Shown in pieces: positions 58,174-64,000 of a stretch of DNA of 64,000 bases (positions within the stretch are counted from its first letter, which is position 1; each line of letters begins with the position of its first letter). The translations under genes and the position numbers were made by a program. The notes beneath the pieces were generated by a model that saw only the letters and a program-made list of their open reading frames with translations, was not told the origin of the DNA and ran no database searches. The stretch is from Xanthomonas massiliensis (lineage in GTDB: Bacteria; Pseudomonadota; Gammaproteobacteria; Xanthomonadales; Xanthomonadaceae): the NCBI RefSeq assembly GCF_900018785.1, contig NZ_FCOY01000002.1, forward strand, positions 124,001 through 188,000. Reading direction: 5' to 3'.

Positions 58174-59553
58174 ATGACCGCCACCCCGCTGCCCGCCTTC
58201 GTTCCGGCCACTGCCGCCGCCCTGCCGCTGTACGTGCTCGATGCCCCCGGCCTGGCCGCCTGGCTCGCCACCCAGCCGCCGCCGACCGCGCACTGGCTCG
58301 CCGCGCAGGGGTTCACCGCCGCCGCGGGCAGCTGCGTGCTGCTGCCGGGGGCGGACGGCGCCCTGGCCGGGGCGGTGCTCGGCGTGGGCGACCGGCTCGA
58401 CGCCCACGCCTATGCACACGCGCCGTTCGCGCTGCCGGCCGGCACGACCTGGAGCCTGGGCGGGCGCCTGGACGATGCCGAGCTGGAAGCGCTGACCCTG
58501 GGCTGGGGCCTGGGCAGCTACCGCTTCACCCGCTACCGCGCCGCCGCGCGCGCACCGGCGCAACTGGCGGTGGCGCCGTCGGCCGAAGTCGCCGACGTCA
58601 TCGCCGCCAGCCTGCGCGTGCGCGACTGGGTCAACACGCCCACCGAGGACATGGGCCCGGACCAGCTGGAAGCCATCGCCCGCGACCTGGCCGCCGCCCA
58701 CGGCGCCGACATCGAGGTCACCGCCGGCGATGCGCTGCTGGAGCGCGGCTTCCCCACCGTGCACGCGGTCGGCCGCGCCTCGCACCGCGCGCCGCGGGTG
58801 ATCGTGCTGCGCTGGGGCCGGCCCGGCCAGCCGCACCTGGCTCTGGTCGGCAAGGGCGTGTGCTTCGACACCGGCGGCCTGGACCTGAAGGGCGCCGAGG
58901 GCATGCGCAACATGAAGAAGGACATGGGCGGGGCCGCCCATGCGCTGGCCCTGGCCGGGCTGGTGATGGCGCGCGCGCTGCCGGTGCGGCTGACCGTGGT
59001 GGTGCCGGCGGTGGAGAACGCGGTCGGCCCGGACGCGCTGCGCCCGGGCGAGGTGGTCACCACCCGCGCCGGCCTCAGCGTGGAGATCGACAACACCGAT
59101 GCCGAGGGCCGGCTGATCCTGTGCGACGCGCTGGCCTACGCCGGCGAGCAGCAGCCGGAGGCGATCGTCGATTTCGCCACCCTCACCGGCGCGGCGCGCA
59201 TCGCCCTGGGCCCGGACCTGCCGGCGCTATTCGCCAACGACGACACCCTGGCCGAGGGCTGGCTGGCGGCCGGCCTCGCCACCCGCGATCCGGTCTGGCG
59301 CATGCCGCTGTGGCGTCCCTACCTGCGCTATCTCAAGAGCAACGTGGCCGACCTCGCCAACGCCGGCTCGCGCATGGCCGGCGCGGTCACCGCCGCGCTG
59401 TACCTGGAGAAGTTCGTCCCGGCCGGCACCGCGTGGGCGCACCTGGACGTGTACGCCTGGAACGACAGCGACCGGCCGGGACGCCCGGCCGGCGGCGAGG
59501 CGCTGGGCCTGCGCTCGGCCTGGGCGATGCTCAAGGCGCGCTACGCCCGATGA
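58174..59553 (+). CDS. Leucyl aminopeptidase family protein (M17)
   Basis: A 459-residue M17 metallopeptidase. The metal and active-site segments are VGKGVCFDTGGLDLKG, MKKDMGGAAHAL and NTDAEGRLIL; the late glycine-rich part TLTGAARIALGPDLPAL is also typical. The N-terminal domain is short compared with PepA, as in PepB-like or proline-preferring members. It is cytoplasmic and probably hexameric. The stop overlaps the next ATG (ATGA). Confidence 0.92.
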   Translation: MTATPLPAFVPATAAALPLYVLDAPGLAAWLATQPPPTAHWLAAQGFTAAAGSCVLLPGADGALAGAVLGVGDRLDAHAYAHAPFALPAGTTWSLGGRLDDAELEALTLGWGLGSYRFTRYRAAARAPAQLAVAPSAEVADVIAASLRVRDWVNTPTEDMGPDQLEAIARDLAAAHGADIEVTAGDALLERGFPTVHAVGRASHRAPRVIVLRWGRPGQPHLALVGKGVCFDTGGLDLKGAEGMRNMKKDMGGAAHALALAGLVMARALPVRLTVVVPAVENAVGPDALRPGEVVTTRAGLSVEIDNTDAEGRLILCDALAYAGEQQPEAIVDFATLTGAARIALGPDLPALFANDDTLAEGWLAAGLATRDPVWRMPLWRPYLRYLKSNVADLANAGSRMAGAVTAALYLEKFVPAGTAWAHLDVYAWNDSDRPGRPAGGEALGLRSAWAMLKARYAR

Positions 59554-60107
59554 GCGCGGGAACCCGCGCTGCGCCGACGGTGCTGGTGCTGCCGGGCTGG
59601 CAGGATTCCGGCCCCGGGCACTGGCAATCGCGCTGGCAGGCACTGCACCCGGCATGGCGGCGCGTCGAACAGGCCGACTGGTTCCATCCGCGCCGCGCCG
59701 ACTGGGTGGCCACGCTCGATGCCGTCGCCGCGGCCACGCCCGGCGACCTGGTGCTGCTGGCCCACAGCCTGGGCTGCATCACCGTCGCGCACTGGGCGGC
59801 CGGCGCCCCGGCCGCCGCCACGCGCGTGCGCCATGCCTTCCTCGTCGCCAGCCCGGACATCGGGCGCGACGACCTGCCGGCCGAACTGGCCGACTTCGCC
59901 CCCGCCCCGCAGGCGCCGCTGCCGTTCGCGGCCACGCTGGTGGCCAGCCGCGACGACCCGTTCTGCAGCTTCGCCCGCGCGCAGGCGCTGGCCGCCGACT
60001 GGGGCGCGCCGTTGTGGGACATCGGCAAGGCCGGCCACATCAACGCAACCGCCGGCCATGGCGACTGGCCGGAAGGCCTGGCCCGGCTGCAGGCACTGCT
60101 GGGCTGA
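59550..60107 (+). CDS. RBBP9/YdeN-like alpha/beta hydrolase
   Basis: A 185-residue serine hydrolase of the RBBP9/YdeN group. VLVLPGWQDSGPGHWQSRW is the family start, the nucleophile Ser lies in LAHSLGCI (about residue 73), and the late Asp and His occur in SRDDPFCSF and GKAGHINA. The overlap with the aminopeptidase gene suggests co-translation. The substrate is unknown. Confidence 0.87.
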   Translation: MSAGTRAAPTVLVLPGWQDSGPGHWQSRWQALHPAWRRVEQADWFHPRRADWVATLDAVAAATPGDLVLLAHSLGCITVAHWAAGAPAAATRVRHAFLVASPDIGRDDLPAELADFAPAPQAPLPFAATLVASRDDPFCSFARAQALAADWGAPLWDIGKAGHINATAGHGDWPEGLARLQALLG

Positions 60108-60116
60108 GGCGCGGAC

Positions 60117-60149
60117 GCCTCCGCGATACCCCCGGCACGCGCCGGAGGC
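60117..60149 (+). terminator. Possible terminator after the small hydrolase gene
   Basis: GCCTCCG and CGGAGGC form a 7-bp stem with a 19-nt loop 9 bp after the stop codon. No T-tract follows, so this is a weak candidate. Confidence 0.35.
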
Positions 60150-60828
60150 TATGGTCGAGCGCGCCGCGATCCCTGCGCTCCGCTCCCGTGCGCACTCCAC
60201 ACGCCCGGACAGGCGCGTCGCGGCGGCGGTGACGACCGCGCCATCGTGCACGATGGCGATCCTTGGGCCCTGCCTCGTGCATTCGTCCCCAGCCCCGGAA
60301 GGAAGCACCGCGACCGCATCCGCAACGGGACGGTGCCATCGCGCACGCCGGGCGATCCCCATGCTTCGGCCTCGGCACCGTCCTACTGCACGCCGCCTTC
60401 CTCCAGCACGCCCGGACAGGCGCATCGCGGCGGCAGTGACGACTGCGCCACCGCGCACGATGGCGATCCTTCGGCCCTGCCTCGTGCCTTCGTCCCCAGC
60501 CCCGGACGGAAGCACCGCGACCGCGTCCGCAACGGGACGGCGCCGTCGCGCACGCAGGGCGATCCCCATGCTTCGGCCTCGGCACTGTCTTCCCACACGC
60601 CGCCTTCCTGCCGCAAGCCTGGATACGCGGTCGCTCGGCCATGGCAGCAGCGACATGCCGATGGCGCGTCGGCCCGTATCGGCTTCCGGTAGAGGGAGGC
60701 GCCAGCGCGGGGCAGCGGCAGGGTGCAAGCGCATCACCGCGCCGGCGTATCCGGCCAGTCGCCGCGCGGCGCGCCCGAACGACCCCCCCGCGCCGCGGGC
60801 ATGACCCGCCCCGGCGATCGGAGGGACA
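60150..60828. other. Non-coding region containing the 207-bp repeat
   Basis: About 680 bp without a supported gene. Most of it is the tandem repeat listed separately; the remainder up to the dehydrogenase gene shows only a GGAGGG ribosome-binding stretch at its end. Confidence 0.5.
60200..60613. repeat. Two tandem copies of a 207-bp unit
   Basis: Copies start at about 60200 and 60407 (marker CACGCCCGGACAGGCGC); a second internal marker GATCCTT recurs at 60258 and 60465, confirming a 207-bp period. The copies differ at scattered positions, roughly one in ten to fifteen. Frames through it are open because 207 is a multiple of three, but the translations resemble no family. Confidence 0.85.
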
Positions 60829-62013
60829 ATGGTGGGTCTTTCCCGCAACCGACCGATGCCGTCCATGAAACCGATCCTGGAGATCGCCGACCTGAAGGCG
60901 CTGGCGCGCCGCCGCGTGCCCAGGCTGTTCTTCGACTACGCCGACAGCGGCGCCTGGACCGAGAGCACCTACCGCGCCAACGAGGCCGATTTCGCCCGCA
61001 TCAAGCTGCGCCAGAAGGTGATGGTGGACATGAGCGGGCGCTCGCTGGCCACCACCATGGCCGGCCAGCCGGTGGCGATGCCGCTGGCGCTGGCGCCGAC
61101 CGGGCTGTGCGGCATGCAGCACGCCGACGGCGAGATCCTCGCCGCGCAGGCGGCCGAGGCGGCCGGCGTGCCGTTCACCCTGTCGACGATGAGCATCTGC
61201 TCGATCGAGGACGTGGCCGCGGCCACGCGCAAGCCGTTCTGGTTCCAGCTGTACGTGATGCGCGACCGCGGCTTCGTCGGCGACCTGATCGATCGCGCCA
61301 GGGCCGCCGGCTGCGCCGCGCTGGTGCTCACGCTGGACCTGCAGATCCTCGGCCAGCGCCACAAGGACCTGCGCAACGCGCTGTCCGCGCCGCCGCGGCT
61401 GACCCCGAAGCACCTGTGGCAGATGGCGCAGCGGCCGCGCTGGTGCCTGGGCATGCTCGGCACCCGCCGCCACCGCTTCGGCAACGTGGTCGGCCATGCC
61501 AAGGGCGTGAGCGACCTGTCCTCGCTGGGCGCGTGGACCGCCGAGCAGTTCGACCCGCGGCTGTCGTGGGACGACGTGGAATGGATCCGCCAGCGCTGGG
61601 GCGGCAAGCTGATCCTCAAGGGCGTGCTCGACCCGGACGACGCACGCCAGGCCGCCGCCACCGGCGCCGACGCATTGATCGTGTCCAACCACGGCGGGCG
61701 CCAGCTCGACGGCGCGCCCTCCTCGATCAGCGCGCTGCCGCGCATCGTCGAGGCCGTCGGCGATCGCATCGAGGTGCACCTGGACGGCGGCGTGCGCCAC
61801 GGCCAGGACATCCTGCGCGCGGTGGCGCTGGGCGCGCGCGGCGTCTACATCGGCCGGCCGTTCCTGTACGGGCTGGGCGCGCTCGGCCGCGACGGCGTGA
61901 CCTTGGCGCTGGAGATCCTGCGCAAGGAGCTGGACGTGAGCATGGCGCTGTGCGGCAAGCGCGACATCGCCGAGGTCGGCCGCGACGTGCTGTGGGACCC
62001 GCTGCCGTTCTGA
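60829..62013 (+). CDS. lldD: FMN-dependent alpha-hydroxyacid dehydrogenase (LldD-like L-lactate dehydrogenase)
   Basis: A 394-residue enzyme of the glycolate oxidase/lactate dehydrogenase family with a TIM barrel binding FMN. Segments seen: FDYADSGAWTESTYRAN near the start, MPLALAPTGLCG, WFQLYVMRD, the active-site VSNHGGRQLDG (catalytic His near residue 288) and the phosphate-binding GRPFLYGLGALGRDG. It oxidises L-lactate to pyruvate and passes electrons to quinone. The ATG at 60829 was chosen because GGAGGGACA lies directly upstream; an ATG at 60865 (MKPILEIADL) is also possible. Confidence 0.9.
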   Translation: MVGLSRNRPMPSMKPILEIADLKALARRRVPRLFFDYADSGAWTESTYRANEADFARIKLRQKVMVDMSGRSLATTMAGQPVAMPLALAPTGLCGMQHADGEILAAQAAEAAGVPFTLSTMSICSIEDVAAATRKPFWFQLYVMRDRGFVGDLIDRARAAGCAALVLTLDLQILGQRHKDLRNALSAPPRLTPKHLWQMAQRPRWCLGMLGTRRHRFGNVVGHAKGVSDLSSLGAWTAEQFDPRLSWDDVEWIRQRWGGKLILKGVLDPDDARQAAATGADALIVSNHGGRQLDGAPSSISALPRIVEAVGDRIEVHLDGGVRHGQDILRAVALGARGVYIGRPFLYGLGALGRDGVTLALEILRKELDVSMALCGKRDIAEVGRDVLWDPLPF

Positions 62014-62023
62014 GCCTGCGGCG

Positions 62024-62629
62024 CTACAGCCAGCCCTTCTGCCGCGCCAGTCGGTAGGCCTCGATGCGGTTGCCGACGCCGAGCTTGCCGATGGCCTCGG
62101 ACAGGTAGTTGCGCACGGTGCCGTGCGAGAGGTTCAGGCGCGCGGCGATGTCGGCCGCGCCCAGGCCTTCGCCGGCCAGGCGCAGCACCTGGCGCTCGCG
62201 CTCGTTGAGCGGGTCGGGCTCGGACCAGGCCTCCAGCGCCAGCTCCGGGGCGATGGCGCGGCCGCCGCGCTGCACCACGGTGCGCAGCGCCTCGGCCAGG
62301 GTCTGTGGCGGTGCGTCCTTGAGCAGGTAGCCGGCCACGCCGGCATCCAGCGCGCGGCGCAGGAAGCCGCTGCGGGCGAAGGTGGTGACGATCACCACCC
62401 GGGTCTGCAGCTGGTGGCGCTGCACGCGCTGGGCCAGCTCCAGCCCGGACAGGCCGGGCATCTCGATGTCGGTGACCAGCACGTCCGGCTCCAGGCGCTG
62501 CAGTTCGCGCCAGGCCTGCTCGCCGTCGGCGGCGGCGCCGAGCACCTCGATGTCGCCTTCCAGCGCCAGCAACGCGGCCAGCGCGCCGCGCACCATCGCC
62601 TGGTCCTCGGCCAGCAGTACCCGGATCAT
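62024..62629 (-). CDS. NarL/DesR-type response regulator
   Basis: A 201-residue response regulator. Receiver: Asp8-Asp9-like acidic pair in LLAEDQ, phospho-acceptor Asp54 (VTDIEMPG), Thr in IVTTFA and Lys in LLKDAPP. A LuxR-type HTH follows (LNERERQVLRLAGEGL, AARLNLSHGTVRNYLS). The short linker and LLKDAP pattern fit the DesR branch, which responds to membrane-fluidity kinases. Its kinase lies upstream at 63459 onward but is separated from it by 829 bp of repeats. Confidence 0.92.
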   Translation of the reverse strand: MIRVLLAEDQAMVRGALAALLALEGDIEVLGAAADGEQAWRELQRLEPDVLVTDIEMPGLSGLELAQRVQRHQLQTRVVIVTTFARSGFLRRALDAGVAGYLLKDAPPQTLAEALRTVVQRGGRAIAPELALEAWSEPDPLNERERQVLRLAGEGLGAADIAARLNLSHGTVRNYLSEAIGKLGVGNRIEAYRLARQKGWL

Positions 62630-63018
62630 CGCCTGTCCTGTAGGGGCGGAGCCTGATTCTAGCGGCCGCCGCCACGCCGCCGGCAGTGCCGGTGCCGGCG
62701 GCTCGGCACCGGGCCCTCGCGCCAGCGCCGATGTTGCCTGCCGCCGGGCTAAGGCGGCGCGGTACCGGCTGGGAAGCCGCCTTCCCGGCGCAAGCGCGGC
62801 AACCGGCACGCCAGTGCATCTCTTCCGCAACGCCGGCTGCACCCGAAAACAGTCGTAGGAGGGCGGGTACGCCTGTGTGACATTCGTCCTGCAGGTGCGG
62901 CGACCGCGGGCGCCACGGAGCAGGCGAGCCGGGACATCGCATTCCACCGGCATGGTGGGCGTCGATACCGGTTCGCCCCCCCGCGTTACGCACCGAGCAG
63001 AGCCTTCTACACGGGTCG
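62630..63018. other. Non-coding stretch upstream of the response regulator
   Basis: No supported gene. It should contain the promoter of the response-regulator gene if that gene is not co-transcribed with the kinase; no convincing -35/-10 pair was seen. Confidence 0.45.
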
Positions 63019-63458
63019 CGCCCGCAAACGGGCAGAGATGGGCCATTCGCCGGCATCCTCAATCGCAGGTTTGGTGCCCACCGGCACCCCGAGCATGCCG
63101 GCCGAGATGGCTCGTTCCACCGGCACGGAGATCACCGGTCCCGGTTCACCTCTCGCGTTACGCGCCGGGCACAACTTTCGACACCGGCTGCGCCCGCAAA
63201 CGGGCAGAGACGGGCCGTTCGTCCGGGCATCCTCATCCGCAGGCGCGGTGTCCACCGGCACCGAGCATGCCCGGTCCAGACGGCTCGTTCCACCGGCGTG
63301 GAGATCACCGGTCCCGGTTCGCCCCCCGCCGCGTTACGCACCGGGCACAGCCTTCGACACCGGCTGCGCCCGCAAACGGGCAGAGACCGCGCCGTCCGCC
63401 CGGGCCTCCTCTTCCCGCGGCGGCAGCCGGCGCCGCTGAACATGACGGCCAGGTCCGC
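63019..63458. repeat. Tandem repeat of about 174 bp between kinase and regulator genes
   Basis: The marker CGCCCGCAAACGGGCAGAGA starts at 63019, 63191 and 63367, so the period is 172 then 176 bp; the third copy is partial and runs to about 63440. Each unit opens with a short hairpin GCCCG-CAAA-CGGGC and carries further shared blocks (CTCGTTCCACCGG, GAGATCACCGGTCCCGGTTC). No protein-coding signal was seen. Confidence 0.88.
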
Positions 63459-64000
63459 TCATTCCACCGGCGTGGATGGCGCGCGTGCCGGTACCGGTTC
63501 GGCCGCCAGCGGCACGCGCGCGCGCAGCACCGTGCCGCGGCCGCGCACCGAATCCACCTGCAGGTCGCCGCCGAGCGCCTGCAGGCGCTCGCGCATGCCC
63601 GCCAGTCCGTTGCCCGGCACGCAATCGCCGCCGCGCCCGTCGTCGTCGACGCGCAGGACCAGCCAGCCGTCCGCTGCGGAAACGTCCATCCGCGCGCGGC
63701 GGGCACGCGCGTGGCGCTGGATGTTGGTGGCGGCCTCGCGCACCACCAGCGCGAAGGCGGTCTCGGCCGCGCCGGGCAAGGGTACGTCGGCCACCCGGTA
63801 CTCCAGCGCCACGCCGTCCGATTCCAGCAGCAGCCGGGCCGAGGCCAGCTCGGCAGCCAGTTCGGCGGCGCGGATGCCGCTGACCGCGCGCCGCACCTGC
63901 GCCAGCGCCTGCCGCGCCACCTCGCCGACCTGCTCCATCTCCGCGCGCGCGGCCGCCGCGCCGGGCGGCGCCAGGCGCACGGCCAGGTCGGACTTGAGCG
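63459..64000 (-). CDS. DesK-like sensor histidine kinase (N-terminal part outside window)
   Basis: The last 180 codons of a HisKA_3-type kinase. The end of the dimerisation helix is visible (LKSDLAVRLA then VARQALAQVRRAVSGI), followed by the ATPase domain with the N-box REAATNIQRHARA, G1-box VDDDGRGG and G2-like GNGLAGMRERLQALGG. The phospho-acceptor His and the membrane sensor domain lie past the right edge. It presumably phosphorylates the NarL/DesR-type regulator downstream. Confidence 0.9.
   Translation of the reverse strand, partial: LKSDLAVRLAPPGAAAARAEMEQVGEVARQALAQVRRAVSGIRAAELAAELASARLLLESDGVALEYRVADVPLPGAAETAFALVVREAATNIQRHARARRARMDVSAADGWLVLRVDDDGRGGDCVPGNGLAGMRERLQALGGDLQVDSVRGRGTVLRARVPLAAEPVPARAPSTPVE

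Noticed and set aside
54835-58941. 1368-codon open frame on the minus strand
   Set aside because: It runs opposite seven well-supported plus-strand genes and has no recognisable domain.
63019-63458. CRISPR array
   Set aside because: Units are 172-176 bp and contiguous, with no short repeat and variable spacer pattern.

Overview
High-GC Gammaproteobacterial chromosome, most likely a Xanthomonadaceae/Lysobacteraceae member (Xanthomonas, Lysobacter, Luteimonas or Pseudoxanthomonas-like). The clues are the oleABC olefin genes, several TonB receptors, a YqjD/YqjE-type operon, a lysine/alanine-rich histone H1-like protein and dense overlapping gene strings. No rRNA, tRNA, CRISPR array or transposase gene was recognised.

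Layout. 1-14 kb is the olefin (ole) locus on the minus strand: oleA at 12.8-13.9 kb, oleB at 10.1-11.0 kb and oleC running off the left edge. Defence genes are packed between them: a complete type I restriction-modification operon (hsdR-dinD-hsdS-rhuM-hsdM, plus strand) between oleB and the oleC side, and a Fic gene plus a type III R-M remnant between oleA and oleB. 14-22 kb holds housekeeping genes (uvrD, a FAD/NAD(P) protein, an ArsR regulator divergent from a flavin reductase-like gene, cardiolipin synthase). 21-29 kb is a lower protocatechuate/gallate 4,5-cleavage (PDC) cluster with a tandem-HTH LysR regulator, LigK/GalC, GalD, a DctA-type transporter, an OprB-type porin, LigJ and LigI, but no ring-cleavage dioxygenase. 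29-36 kb holds rpmBG and a czcCBA heavy-metal efflux operon.

37.6-47.8 kb is the most unusual part. A TonB receptor, an exported membrane-anchored CobN-like chelatase, an ExbB/MotA-type channel and a DUF2149 protein form one tightly coupled operon behind a perfect palindrome resembling a Zur operator. It is followed by a second TonB receptor whose plug carries a CxxC motif, translationally coupled to an exported thioredoxin-like protein. This second module is bracketed by a direct repeat of about 155 bp, the DUF2149 3' end. I read the region as a candidate metal or metallo-ligand acquisition system in which the ligand is imported and de-metallated in the periplasm; the substrate is unknown.

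47.8-64 kb contains a quinone oxidoreductase/HxlR pair, a DUF3772-type mechanosensitive channel, the histone-like gene, degQ, a YqjD-YqjE-YqjK-like operon, an AI-2E family transporter, a HAD phosphatase, an M17 aminopeptidase, a small hydrolase, an FMN alpha-hydroxyacid dehydrogenase and a DesRK-like two-component system that is cut by the right edge. Three intergenic stretches hold tandem repeats (88 bp x3, 207 bp x2, about 174 bp x3).

A recurring pattern is duplication of gene 3' ends: hsdR around dinD, DUF2149 around the second TonB module, and the mechanosensitive-channel gene tail in tandem.
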